A stretch of DNA of 64,000 bases from positions 2,388,043 to 2,452,042 of the forward strand of contig NC_031477.1 in assembly GCF_000006565.2 (NCBI RefSeq), in the 5' to 3' direction. The translations under genes were made by a program, and so were the position numbers. The stretch's first letter is position 1. Each line of letters starts with the position of its first letter. This DNA comes from Toxoplasma gondii ME49 (Eukaryota; Apicomplexa; Conoidasida; Eucoccidiorida; Sarcocystidae). Under the pieces are notes generated by a model, which did not search any database, was not told where the DNA came from, and was given only the letters and a program-made list of their open reading frames with translations. Shown piece after piece: positions 1 through 11,839 of the stretch.

Positions 1-426
1 CCATCCCTTCCTCCCATGTCCAGAAGACGCAGTCTGCACATGTGTGCATGTGTATGTCATGTTGTGTAAACGTTCGTTTGGCAGACTCGATTGGAGGATC
101 GGAAAGAGAGTCTGTTACTGTCGTCTTTGTCTTGGTGTACATTTGTGTTCAGCATTTTTTAAGCATGTGTGAGAGTGCCACTGCCTAGGTTTGAACCCCC
201 TCTCTGCGTCGCTATGGAACCTTGTTGTCCACGAAGGATTCTCGCGGAGCGTCCTTCGTTCAAAGCGACGACTGCTTGCCACCGTAGCGTTCGTATTTCA
301 GTGCCAGCTTCGACTTTCTAAAATCTCTCTGCGCTTAAACGCAGACGCCCGGGAGGAAGAAACGAACATGAACATATAGAAAAAGAAAAAAATGAATGAA
401 ACGGAACGGAATCTTCTCTCTGACAG
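1..426. other. Presumed intron upstream of the first visible PLAA-like exon
   Basis: No credible coding exon is visible here. The stretch is T-rich and ends in a pyrimidine-rich tract and a CAG acceptor at 424-426, so it is most simply the last part of an intron of the gene that continues at 427. The exons encoding the N-terminal WD40 propeller expected for this family would lie before the window starts. Confidence 0.5.
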
Positions 427-742
427 GCTCAAGCGGCTGCCGCGGCAAAGAGTGCATCCTCGATTGACATTGCCTCTCTGCCGGACGTCTCTCAAATGAC
501 TGTAAGTCGCTGCACTGCATGTCGTTTGCGTCTCTCTACAGACTCGTCTCAGCAGACTCATACCCCTGCAGACATGAAACGGACTCTCTTTCATTCCTCT
601 ATGTTACTAGATATGGACATAAATGTGAACACACATATGCAAGTATACACATAGAGTTGTGTACGCATTCCAATCTATACCTATATGCATGCACATATGT
701 ACATATACAAATATACATATATATACATATATACATATATAC

Positions 743-777
<35 letters not shown>

Positions 778-2650
778 TATGCATGCAAGCGTATACACAT
801 GTGCATGCAAAGTTGTGTACGACCGTGTAGTTGTTTGTTTACCGACACAGCGCGTTGCGGTGTGAAAGGACGGTGTTTCCTGCAGAGATTCGAGGCGCGA
901 GAGTTTTCGACAAAGCTCGCCACCGGTGTTTTCGTCTGTGTCTTTCTCTCTCGAGGAAAACGCATGCACACCCCTGCCTAGATAGAAGAGCAAGCGCGTA
1001 TGCATTTGGCTGTGGATAGACTAGAGACGCCGCTCTAGAATGACGTATGTGCACCGGAGCAGATGTCGAAAGAGCGGTGCGGGGAAGATGAGTCAGTGTC
1101 GCCTGCGTCTCTTCCGAATCGTTTGCGTCTCAAATGCGCTTCTTGCCAGTCGATTCGCGGACAAGACGGAGAAATGAAGATGTTTCGCGAGGGGAACATG
1201 GCGACGGTCTACACATGGAAACAGAGCACAGGTTGCTGGGAACGAGTGGGCGAAGTCGTAGGCGCAGCCAAACAGTCAACGCACTACGAAGGTGACGCTG
1301 TAAGGTTGAAATGCAGAAAAACGGCGCATGCATGCACGGAAAATATCGAAAACAGAAGCGCCTCTAGTACCAGCGCAGCAAGCAGTCAGCCTCCGTCTCG
1401 CTCTGCAGAAATGAAGTCGCGTGTCTCTGCAACTGCAGAGTTGAGGAGTCGTGAAATATGTCTGTCTATACTTGAACATTTGAAAAGTTACGAACGGTCG
1501 TGAATAAAAAAAGATGAACATGTCGGTGAAAGTCACTTAACTGCTCAGAAGCATATAACTCCAGATATGTATGTGAAAAGATAGACAGACCGATTTACGG
1601 AGAAACCGTAGGGATATATATGTATATATATATATATATGTATATATGTATATATATATATGTATATATATCAATGGCATAACGGCATTTGCCCAGATTC
1701 TACGGTTGTTTGGGTCGGCGTATAAGCAACAATTTACTTGTTGCAGGAAGACTTCTAAAAGTTATTTGTGAACATGGGAGTGTCGTCAGTTTCCTTTCTT
1801 GTCAGTACTTCGAAGCAGGCGAGTACGATCACATTTTCAAAGTTGAAATTGGAGAAAGCGGCGCCCACAAACCTCTCCCCTTTAGGTGCGTCGCACTCCA
1901 TCTCTTCCTCAGCTCTGTACTTGGCCATTCCCTGCATTACCATGCATATACCTGTACATATATGTTTATATATATATATATGTATATTTATAAATATATA
2001 TATATATGTACTACGTAGGAAGGTATGTGTCGAGAGGCATGTCGTCATGTAGTTCTCTGTTGCGTCTGTTTCCTTTCTCCCCCTCTCTTTTGTCCACTCT
2101 GGTGTCTGCTTTTCTGTGTCTCTGGTCTTCTCGCTTTCGTCTGTTCCCTTATCTCGTTTCTCCCCTCTTTCTTCCATCTCTCCCCCGTCTGGCTTTAGCG
2201 ATTTTTCGCCTCTTGTTTTGCTTCCCCGGCGGTCTGCTCATGTCGCAGAATGTCTGACAATCCGTTAGTTGCTGCCGAGAAGTTCTGCGCTCGCGAGGGT
2301 ATCAACAAGAGCTGTCTTGAACAGATTACCAGCTTCATTCGCCGCAACACAGGCCTCTCTTCTGCTCCCTCTTCCTCTTCTGTAACCTCGGCTTCTACTC
2401 CTGCGTCGGATCTGAAGGACCAGTGGGCCTCGTACGGCGGCGGCGTCTCCAAGGTTGCGCCGCTCATGCAGGTTTTCACTTTTGCCAAGGGCAATTTCGA
2501 GGGAGCAGGAAAGAAGATCATGGAGTTCGATGCACAGTTCCCCGAAGATTCACCCGTAAGACTATCTTGTGTTCACTAAACAAAACGCTTTGCCCGTTCT
2601 CTCTTCCCTTCATAAATACACATACGGTGACACGTGCAAGTATATATATA

Positions 2651-2690
<40 letters not shown>

Positions 2691-5600
2691 AAAAGATATG
2701 CATATATACATACATATATATATATGTGTGTGTGTGTAGGTGTGCGCATGAGTATGTAAAAGAGTTGATCGATTTCGACGTCTGTGTATTCGTGCGAAGC
2801 CTGTTGTGACTGTGTCAGCGGGGCTGTACGCCGTTGCTGTCGCTGAAGGGAACAAAGCCTTTGATTCGTCGACTCGAGAGACCTCCTGCGCCTGCTGACC
2901 GTGTACACCGAGAGTTCAGTGTCGCCTTGATGCCTGTGCACTTTGTTTCGCTTCCTGCGTCTGCTGCTCGGATGTCTGCTTCTCTTCTCGCCGTCGCCGC
3001 AAAAGTCTCCAGACGCGTAGCTGAGGCATCACGCGACAACGAGACGGGCGTCCGTGGCGAACGCAAACGAACTCTGCGTTTCTTCGTAGGCTCACTTGAC
3101 TGCATTGGAGAAGCAGTACCTCCTCGACGCACTCGAGAAAATCCAGTCGCCGAGTTTCATGAAGAAGGAGTTCCGGTACGTCGAAACGCCGGCGCGGCGC
3201 CTGCCCAGGTGTCTCGACACCGTGTGCATGCGGGTGACAAGGAACGGTGGTCGCTTGCAGACGCAGAGAAGAGCTGGATCACCTCCAGGGCAAACCTTGG
3301 AGACGTCATTGCAAAGTATGGCTAAGCGGTTGTGTTTGCCGCTGCGTCTTCTGTTTTTTCTTAGGGCGTGCGAACTCGACGTTATTTTCGAGAAACTCGC
3401 AGTCTGGCCAAGCAGCAAGGCAGTGCCCGTGATGGACGTCTGGCGCGCGTTAGCTTTGCATCCGCAGTACCATGCGGTCCACAGGAAATCCGGAGACCAC
3501 GGGTGAGGAGAAAGGCAAACACGCTTCAGGGTGAACGAAGGGGAGCAGAAGAGAGAAAAGAGGACTCTGGGGACACCCAGACACAAAGAGATGGAGAACC
3601 GAGACGAGAGAGATCTCTCGAAAACTGCACAGGGAGGAAAGGAAACTGAGAGAAAGGAGACGAACGAGCACACAGATGCACAGGAGGCAGGCACAAAGAC
3701 GCGGCATTCTCAGAACGAGAGTCCGTCGACATAACGTCTCCTCCTTTTACCGTATACAACCTTGGGTTGTGTGCGCCTGCCCCAGTATGTTTGTCTTTTT
3801 ATTCTACACAGTCGTGTGTTCGGAGGAGCGTCAAATTCAATTCACAAAATGCAGTAATGCACTCTGAAATGCAATACAGAAAGACGTTCAGTGATGCGCC
3901 AGATCGCCTGAGAGTAATCAGGGGATCGAACATCGCCTACTACAATGCGGTAGAAGAGAAAAGGCAAACAAACAAGCAGAGGGAAGTCCTGGCAATAGCC
4001 ACTCTCAGACGTGCGTCTCCTAAGGTTTTCCCCTGGCCATGTTTTGTATGTATCTGTATGTAAAAAGATACCTTTACATGCATATATACCTACATACATG
4101 CATACATGTGTGATTCTTTATATGTACAGTGTTCGGTCGGTTCTACGTCTAGAGGAATTATCCTTTGACCTTTTCTGTGCTAGCGGCGTAGAACGACTAT
4201 GAAGCAAAAGCGTTTCTCGCCGCTGTTCTCTGGGGTTCCTAGCGTCTTCACGTACGGTCGATCCCTGGATTTCTTTAACTGGTTTTGAGTGCCTGCGCCC
4301 GAGGTGGGGAGCTGTGAATCGGCCTCCTGTATGACCTTCGCGGTTGTGCGAGGTCTTTGAAGTTTTTATAGTTTTTCCAAAAGCTGCAGGCGTTTTCCTC
4401 TCGCTGTCGCTGCGGCGCAAGCATTGCGGCGCGGCTCCCTCTCGTTTTGCATCCATCAAATGTTGAAGACTCCGACTTCTTCTCACCTCTCAGGTGGATG
4501 ACGGTGGTCGTCGCGCTTCGGCATTTGAAGGAAGCTTGCGCGAGTCAGGCGGACGAGACGCCCTTGATTCTCTGCTGTCTCCGATTCCTTGCGAACCTCA
4601 TGGACCTGACAACTAATCGAACAGTCATGCTTCGCCATGCCAATGTGGTAGCCACAAAGAATCCACAAATATAAATATATATATATATATGTATATATAT
4701 ATATGTATATATATGTATATGCACAAGTCGTGTTTGCGTGAAGTGAGCATGTACGTAGCATGTGCTTCTTCGCATGCATAAAGAGATAGGCAGTTATTTT
4801 TTCTCCCAGTGAACATAGACGCAGCATACCCTCATACATAGAGGTGTGTACTATATCTAGTGTGGTTAGATATTTATGTTTCTTGTGCGGATGGAGATGG
4901 TGCTGTGTTTTCTGTGTCTCCTTGCTGTGATTGTATTTACTGGGCGATGTGCTACCGGAGCTTGGGGACGCAGGGTAAATTGTTCAGCACCTGAAACAAG
5001 AGACGCCGAAGGTTGTGTGTCTGTATACTTCCTCGTTGCCAGTTAGACATGCAAACTTCCACGTAGAACATCTCATGCGTTTCTGCATAAACATACCTCG
5101 TGCTTCACATGCACTTGTGAGTATTCTAGAGTTCCACCTCTGTACCCGCACATATGAGGATCCTTGCGTATCTGTACACACACATAGATAAACAAAGATA
5201 AACAAGTATATGTGTATAGATGTTTGTCTGGATAGGTGGAGAGATGCAGACACAGATCTCTTGTGAGGGTTCGCGGCAATTGATGTGGCGATGTCTGCTT
5301 GCGTCTTGTCTTTTGTGTGTTTTTCCAGGTGCTGGAAAGCCTCGCCTCTGACCGCGTTTTGACGAATCCCAACAAGAATGTTCGCCTGACTGCTGCCTCG
5401 CTCCTGGCGAACTTCGCTGTGGCTTTCGCGACCAAGGAAGAGACGGAAGGTCGCATTAAGGTGCGTTCAGAGGTTCTTTGCATGCACGATCACGTTCGCT
5501 GTCCTTCTTCTGCCCAGAGTGTCTTGGCGAGACCCATGCAAAAAACTGAAGAAAAACATCTGGGAGGCGGGACTCGAGCAAGTGAGCCTTGCGCCGAAGA

Positions 5601-6103
5601 CCAAGTGCATGCATGCATGCGCGCATGCGCAGGTCTGTCGGCTGTAGATCAGCGCCTTTGTGTTTTTCGGCTAACCGCCGGACGCGATCTGCAGAACAGG
5701 GATGTGTGGTGGGTGTTGAATTCAAGTTGCATGCGCCTTCGTGGTTTTTCTCAGAAGCTTCACGTGCAGGCGCGCGCGAGGCTGGAAGCTTGTTTTCGCA
5801 GTCAGTTTTGTCTCCCGCATGCGATCATGTCGGCGACCCTGGTGGTGTGCGTTTCTTGGTTAGGTGCTGAAGCTGCTTCGCGGCCTGATGGAGAGAGAAG
5901 GAGACGCGGATGTTTTTTACCGATGTCTCTTAGCCGTGCTCACCATCCTGGCTACACCACCTCAGCCGCAGCAACGCAGGCTGCTGAGGGGCGCTTGCCA
6001 AGAGATCGACATGGCAGATGTCTTGCCTCCTCTCAATCAAAACATTCCTGCGGAAGGCCGCATTGGAGACGCGGCACAAGACATTTTGCTTCTTCTTGAA
6101 TGA
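427..6103 (+). CDS. PLAA/Doa1/Ufd3-like ubiquitin-binding protein, 3' part (PFU and PUL domains)
   Basis: Nine exons fit in phase: 427-501, 1150-1291, 1819-1885, 2249-2555, 3090-3175, 3365-3502, 4494-4647, 5329-5460 and 5864-6103 (stop TGA). They give 446 residues of the C-terminal part. Exons 2 to 4 rebuild a PFU domain: a basic FREGNMATVYTWKQSTG-type strand, WERVGEVVG, then EYDHIFKVEIGES and CLEQITSFIRRNTG. From exon 4 onward the product is a helical PUL domain, with WPSSKAVPVMDVWRALALHP, a block of leucine-rich armadillo-like helices, and NKNVRLTAASLLANFAV. In yeast and animals this family (WD40-PFU-PUL) binds ubiquitin through PFU and the Cdc48/p97 C-terminus through PUL, and maintains the free ubiquitin pool. 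The 5' end, with any WD40 repeats, is outside the window. Four of the introns carry TA microsatellites. The GTAGCC donor at 4648 is the least typical junction. Confidence 0.88.
708..782. repeat. TA/CATA microsatellite in PLAA-like intron
   Basis: A run of alternating TA with interspersed CATA units, ending in GCATGC. It lies in the first visible intron. It creates many spurious Tyr/Ile open frames on both strands, none of which is a gene. Confidence 0.9.
1613..1672. repeat. TA/TGTA microsatellite in PLAA-like intron
   Basis: Alternating TATA with TGTA interruptions, inside the intron between the two PFU-encoding exons at 1150-1291 and 1819-1885. Confidence 0.9.
1963..2011. repeat. TA microsatellite in PLAA-like intron
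   Basis: An imperfect TA tract between the exons ending at 1885 and starting at 2249. Confidence 0.85.
2639..2738. repeat. TA then TG microsatellite in PLAA-like intron
   Basis: A long TA tract followed by a short TG run, within the intron 2556-3089. The transition from TA to TG is typical of slippage-prone intronic DNA. Confidence 0.9.
4671..4722. repeat. TA microsatellite in PLAA-like intron
   Basis: A TA/TGTA tract starting about 25 bases after the exon end at 4647. Confidence 0.9.
5604..5630. repeat. GCATGC palindrome cluster in last PLAA-like intron
   Basis: Several overlapping GCATGC and GCGCATGCGC palindromes in the final intron. GCATGC-type words are known ApiAP2-related motifs in apicomplexan promoters. 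Here the position is intronic, and the density may simply reflect the background frequency of this word. Confidence 0.5.
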
Positions 6104-6181
6104 GGGATGGAACGGAAAAGCAAAGTGGCAACGCCATCAGGTTACAGCGATACTCTTGCTTGGGTATGTGCCGCGATCCAC

Positions 6182-6256
6182 ACATATGTGTATATATGAA
6201 TAATAGATAGATATATATATATATAGATAGATAGATATAGATATAGATATATGTAG
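6182..6256. repeat. TA/TAGA microsatellite
   Basis: A mixed TATA and TAGA tract about 80 bases downstream of the PLAA-like stop codon, probably in the 3' UTR or flank. Confidence 0.85.
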
Positions 6257-6603
6257 ATGTATGTAGATATACTTATGTAGATATGCATATGTGGGGAAGT
6301 TGAGAAGTGGTTGAGAGCACCCGGCACCCGTGAAGAGGCTTAGAGAACCCTCTGCCATTCTATTGTTTTCAAGTGTGCAAGGGCGCTTTTGAACCGTAGA
6401 CGGTATTTGAGCATTATCTGGATTGTGCGTCTACTGTGTTTTAGACGGACTTGGGGAAACACAGGAATAAAAAGAAAGCGGAACGCGGGGTACCCCGTGG
6501 TTCTCGAGAGCGCGACGAATTAACCAAATTTATAGCATTTGTTGATGTATATGTCACTACATACTGGTGCACACACTTCCCAGGAAAGCGATATATGCAT
6601 ATT

Positions 6604-6646
6604 CATGTATATATATATATATATATAGATATATATATATATGTGT
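6604..6646. repeat. TA microsatellite
   Basis: An almost pure TA tract downstream of the PLAA-like gene. Confidence 0.85.
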
Positions 6647-7703
6647 ATCGTGACGTAGCGCTACAACCCTTTCGGGTGGCGTCCAGCAAGCGCGTAAACG
6701 TGACCCGCCCACAGGGGAGGGAAAGAAAACGTTCGATGCCGTCCGCATTGAGGAAGCATTCTTTCTGCAGTCGCTCAAATCGAGGATCTACATTGGTGCC
6801 AGCAAACGACTCGGTTTCTTCACGTTTCCAAGGATTTGACTTTTAGTGGGACAGCTGAGTGCACATGACAAAGAGTCCTGCTTTTTGTGCAAAAGGAAGG
6901 CAACGCAAAGTACCTCACCACAGTCGTTTCTGTTTCAAGATGCGAAAAGAAGCAGTGCTCCGCGAATGAGAAACTTTCCTCTCGGTTGTATCGGCTACGT
7001 TTTGTCGCTTTCCATGAGCACAAACACGGTGTCTCATCTAGATACAAACGCATTTTCGACGCTTACCACTCTTCTGGAAGTGAACAGTGTTTTACGACAA
7101 AGTTACCAAAAGTGCACGGTGGTACTACTGACACTAAAGGAGGCTACAGAGCGCTTTTCTGTTCTTTTTGGAGACGGTCACACAAAACCCCCAGGCTCAT
7201 GCAACAACAGAATAGAATGCTGCATCTCAGAGCAGACGCCGTCTTTCCTCATGGTCCCCGTTTATCGAGAAACTCCGTCGAGTCCGTATCGGAATGGCAC
7301 TCTTAGAAACGAGGAACGAACCCAGAAAGTGGTAACGAGTCTTCCAGTGTGTCTCAAAATCTGAGCAAATATTAGCAGTACTCTATGTCCATATTTTGAA
7401 AAAAAAATCTGGGCCAAAAAGGCGACCGCAACGCATTCATGGTCTAAATCACAATCTATAGCCGTGTGTCGCTCCGGCAGCCGCTACTGCTTCTCTGGAA
7501 AGAACGGAAATCTGCAGAACTAATCGCGAAGTTCGTTGTGAGTGCAACATGCATCGCAAAATGTACAGCAAGACCATCATGCTGCGAAACGAGAATGGTT
7601 TGTTCCCCGTGTGCCGCGAACCTTGTTTCTGAAACCAGCGCAATCGTCCAAGATGTACATTGTTTCATGTGCTCATTCTGTGTATGTGGCACTCGGGCCC
7701 CAG

Positions 7704-8055
7704 TCACGAATCGAGCTCTGAGAAGGAGTCAATGACAGTCTGAGTCTTTCTTCTCTCGTTTTCCTTGATTCTCTTCTAGTCTGGCTGTGAATCCCGCAAC
7801 GATGCCTCTATCCCGCCGGCTTCCGTTTGAACTTTTCACATTTTCGAAAGCGCTTACTAGCTAGCGAATCCAGAATCCCAATTTGTGTAGGTCTGATGTG
7901 GACTGAGCGTAGAACCTCCGTAAACGCATCGAGAGGACGCCAGGGCGGAACTCCAGTTATCCACGTTTCCCCTTTGTGCTGAACTCGTCTTCGTTTGTAT
8001 TTCATTTTGTATTTCCCCTTTGGCACTGCCAGCACATCGGGGTTGCACAGCCATC
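7704..8055 (-). CDS. 3' end of an unrecognised minus-strand gene (basic C-terminus)
   Basis: On the minus strand a strong acceptor (pyrimidine tract then GACAG) precedes an exon at 8055-7858 that ends at a GTAAGC donor, phase 1 to phase 1. It encodes a basic segment that includes LAVPKGKYKMKYKRRR and ETWITGVPPWRPLDAF, with codon use like the surrounding genes. The next acceptor (CTTCTCAG) at 7718 leads in the matching phase to a very short last exon, 7717-7704, ending in a stop after KLDS. The frame is also open well upstream of the acceptor, so exon 1 of this pair could start earlier. The VPK-plus-basic pattern faintly recalls organellar ribosomal protein bL32, but the two CxxC pairs of that family are absent. 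An upstream open frame starting at about 8673 could hold the N-terminus, but no in-phase donor was found. The function is unknown. Confidence 0.4.
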
Positions 8056-8908
8056 CTGTCAAAAAACGTGAGGACGCAAAGCTGTGTCTTCTGCTAGCGG
8101 CTGACTTTTGCTTTTGAAGACGCTCTTCTGTCTTCGCGTCGATGAACGTGGATTCCCCCTTTGTCAGGTAGGACCAACACGGTTTGCAAGCGAGTTCAAC
8201 TTTTTTTCATATCCTATGCACCGTGCAGCGCGCAATCTGCAATCCTCGGATACAGCTGGGAAGGTCGTTTGAATGAGCAAAGTGAAAGAACAGGAAAGCT
8301 AATCCATGTCCCCGTTATATTGCCCTGTGAGTTGCAAATCAGCAGCGCAACGCGGGTCCGAACACAAGATGAACGCAAAGCTCAAACCACTTCCGTGCCA
8401 GTGCCCACTGAAAACGATCATTTCCCTGTCTGCGGTGGGAGGTGCTGGAGGAAATGCAATGTGCGTCGGGCTAGAACTTGTTGAAATGTAGAGCAACGGT
8501 CAGATCTGTGCAAATTCTTGTTTCCCATGTCCATGGGAGGTGTGTGTTGCTGTGTCGAGATGTTTAGAAGAACGCATTGTGAAGCTTGCAGTCGCGCGGA
8601 AGTGTGCGGCACAAGCTGGTGTAGAGTCCCGATGATTCCTCAAGTTTCCTGCTGGGTAACTGCCGGACATCGTTGGCGAACTACTTGGACGTTCGCAACT
8701 TTCTAGGATGTATATGCCCCATTATTCACCACGTAAATTATGTGCACTGCACAAGCGACCGTGAGTAGATTTATTGTTCTCGTCTTTCTTTCTCTGTGTT
8801 GCCTACTCTTGAGGAATGTCTGCCACTGTCCAAGTTTCATTTCCACTTTCCTTTTCTGTGCAGTTTGCAGGTGCTTCGCCATTTGAAGTAAGAGCGGACG
8901 TCGAGAAA
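8056..8908. other. Region between divergent genes; possible 5' exon(s) of the minus-strand gene
   Basis: The stretch probably contains the promoter and 5' part of the minus-strand gene ending at 7704 and the promoter of the CAP gene starting at 8909. A minus-strand ATG near 8673 opens 56 codons (start MSGSYPAGNLRNHRD), but no convincing donor links it to 8055. Confidence 0.35.
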
Positions 8909-9615
8909 ATGGGGGACCACACGAATACGCCGCGCATTCGCTGCTTTATCTTTATGCTCGCGCTGGTCAATTTCGTCTCCTTTGCGGAACGAGTTGATGC
9001 GAAATCTGTACAATCCCAAGCGGTCGAGGATACAGCGGAGGCCACATTCCTTCCAATCCCTCGGGAGGCCGGCACCTGGCACGGAAGAGAACTGGAGAAA
9101 ACACACAAAAACGACGAGGCAGAGCGCCACCAAGATACAGAGCGTGACGAAAAGGACTTGCGTGAACAAGAAGACAAAGACGAGCAGTCCAAAGACGAGC
9201 GAGACTCTCGGTCCTCAGGACAAGATGATGGAAAACGAGAATCGGAGGAGAAAGAGGAACTGGACTCTGAAAAACCCGATTCTGACGATGCAAGCCGCAA
9301 ACCATTCGACGCTGAAGCGGACCAAAGGGCTCGACACGCAACGTCTGTCACATCAGGTACATCTGCCTTTGTACCAATGTGTATTTACACATGTGTACAG
9401 AATTGTAATCGCGCCCCTCCATGGAGGAAAAGCAAACGCTTGTGCAAATCCTTGCGCGCCATAATTACACCTACGCACGTCTGTACTCTAATTCGGCGTC
9501 TGACTTTATAGTGGAGTGAAAGGCGGCGCCTTTGAAACACGTTCGCTGGCCCTCAAAATTTTTGCCAGATATTTGCACGTCTCATCTTGTCATCAAGAAT
9601 CCAGATCCAGTCATG

Positions 9616-9653
<38 letters not shown>

Positions 9654-11839
9654 TCTCTGTCATGTGTTTGTGGCAATGCGCATCATTCTATGCCCACTAA
9701 ACATATCAGATGACCGCTACGGGGTCATGTCGCAGTTCGTTGTGTTCTACCGGTACATGTTGCCTGAGGTGTAGACGTCTTTTTTTGAGTTCCAATTCTC
9801 TTTCTTCATGGTTGGCCCTGACCTTCGCTCTCTGTGCACCGTGCAATCGACTGTCAATGCGGCGCCGCTGTCCGTCATCTCATCTCTCTCCGTTTTTAGT
9901 GACGAATGGACACGGAGATGTTGCCGCTTTCTGCGACAGACTCAACCAAGAGACCCAAGGACCTTGAGTCGCGTTTCTGTGTATGAGATTACAGCGGACC
10001 TTACTCGTAAAGGATTGTCTGTCGATTGTCGCAGCTTTGTTTTTCTCCTCTGAACAGAGTGTCTCAGGTTTCACAATTTATTTCGAGTCGGCCAACTTGA
10101 TGAAGAGGCTCTCGAGCCCCTTCATGCCCATGCTGGGATGGACAGCTACGTGTTAGCCCTCATGGAGAGACTGGCGGCGTCGAACTGCAGTCAGAGAGCC
10201 ATTCCGGAAAATCTCCCGGCAAGTGAAGCGGAACAATGAAACTAAAATCCGAGCAATGAGCTCATGCAGAGGACCCGTCTGTTTACGGAAGGTCTTTTCG
10301 CATGCGTGAGAACTGTCGGATACAGACGTGGATTCTTTCCAGAAACTTTGCCTTGCGTCTTTGACCCATGGCAAAAGAAGGGAGGGAGAACAGATGAAGT
10401 GTTCACACGTGTCACTAACTTGCAGCGGATCCTCAACAACACGCCGACTTATACACATGTGATGAAAGGATCAAGTATATGCAGCTGTGCGTGCCACATC
10501 ACGTTTCACATAATTGTACTCATATATATATATATATATATAGATTAGAGATATAGATGTGCGCAAAATCCTTGGGACACGGATCTGTAAGTATATCTAT
10601 ATATATATATATATATATATATGAGTGTTCTCGGGGCCTCCGGGGAACAGCAAAAGAGCGAAATGGACAGCGTGTATGCTTTCTGCTCAGTTTGGGGTCA
10701 ACGTTTACGCCACTACTGCAGCAACGCCGTCGTGTGTAAGGGCGTCACACTTGTGGTACAGAGGCATCGACAGCTTTAATGGGTAAGATGCAAATCCAGA
10801 TACTTCTCAATGTCTTTCAGTGCAAATCCCATTCATTCGCGACGCATTTCACGTCCATACTTCCTCAAGACACTGCGCTCGACAGAGTGCCTCGATGCAC
10901 GATTCTTTAAATTTCCGACAGAACTCGTCAACTGGAAATTTTTACTTTCTACACCTGCACGCCTACACATGCATGTAGGCATTGTCGTCGTGGCGTTACA
11001 AACCCTCAGTGCTGCTTCGATCCACTTGTGTCTCGAATCCATGTTCACACCTGCAGATTTATGTGAAATCGCAGACGTGTGCATTCATCCATATCTCTCC
11101 CTTGCCTGCTTCTGAACTATGCGAATAGCTTTTATATAGCAAGGCAAGTCTACGGAAAGCTGGGCCTTGAACTTGTCAGCCGATAAGGGTCGAGCAGTGT
11201 ACTCTTTGTGGCTTATCGTCTGCCCAACGTGTGCTGCGTGTGTGTCGCCTTTCGTCTTTTTCGCTCTTTCTACAGACAGTACCCCGGCACAGACTGGCGA
11301 CGAGGCACTGCCCTTCAGTTTGTTCAAATGATGTGGAGCAGCTCGGAGTATGTGGCCTGCGCCCGTACAGAGAATTGCACCCGGGGCATGAATCAACTCG
11401 TCTGTTTATATTATCCTCCAGGAAATGATATCAGAGAGGCACCTTTCAGGTGAGTTGATTGGTTTTTGCTGCTCCGATAAGCGTGCAAGACAAAAACTCG
11501 CAGGCAGTCGCTGTCGTTCGTGAAGCGCACGAATAGTGAGCTCCTTGTCCATCTATCGATGGACCTACAGGTGTAGGTTGATGGAGATACCTAAGAACGA
11601 GGAACAGTGTGTTCACAACCGTTTAGATGTGGTAGATTCTTTGGGTGTTTGCCAAGATAGAATCACGTGAGCTGTCCGTGAGTTCCTGCTTTGTCATTTT
11701 TAGCGAGGAAACATGGAATGCCATCCTTCGGCGTCACCAACAATGGCTAGACTATGGTGCACCCGGCGGAAGAAGGGATCGTCCTAATGCAGCAACTTCC
11801 AACAACCCTCGGGAGGACGATGAGGTGGAGACGCTTTAA
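8909..11839 (+). CDS. Secreted CAP/SCP-domain protein
   Basis: A seven-exon model keeps phase throughout: 8909-9356, 9710-9752, 9900-10006, 10058-10222, 10671-10782, 11276-11449 and 11704-11839, giving 394 residues. The N-terminus has a signal peptide (hydrophobic core CFIFMLALVNFVSFA, residues about 14-28). A very acidic, charged region rich in Glu, Asp, Lys and Arg follows to about residue 148. Residues 200-350 form a CAP (SCP/TAPS, PR-1) domain: CLRFHNLFR at its start, QFGVNVYATTAATPSC (the GENIY-type CAP motif), a SHLWYRGI helix, ALQFVQMMWSSSEYVACA and CLYYPPGN. CAP proteins are usually extracellular and bind lipids or sterols, or act in adhesion. The canonical first His is present (HN), but the usual Glu of the GEN motif is Val. 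The donor choices for exons 2 and 3 (9753 and 10007) were made on phase and are the weakest. Its start was taken at the Met that immediately precedes the signal peptide; an in-frame upstream Met exists at 8816. Confidence 0.8.
9614..9651. repeat. TA microsatellite in CAP-gene intron
   Basis: A TA tract in the intron between exons 1 and 2 of the CAP gene. Confidence 0.9.
10520..10622. repeat. Two TA microsatellites in CAP-gene intron 4
   Basis: TA tracts at about 10520-10543 and 10591-10622, both within the intron 10223-10670. Confidence 0.9.

Larger units (their letters stand above)
6104..7703. other. 3' flank of PLAA-like gene; no gene seen
   Basis: The stretch holds two TA microsatellites (about 6182-6256 and 6604-6646) and two overlapping open frames around 6850-7360. 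Those frames have no recognisable motif, no preferred codon pattern and no splice signals that join them to a neighbour. It probably contains the 3' UTR of the PLAA-like gene. Confidence 0.5.

Noticed and set aside
599..1005. Tyr/Ile/His-rich open frames on both strands
   Set aside because: They are translations of a TA/CATA microsatellite in an intron and occur wherever such tracts lie.
6846..7364. 172-codon plus-strand frame after the PLAA-like gene
   Set aside because: A second, overlapping frame is open for nearly the same distance, there is no motif, and no splice signals connect it to a neighbour.
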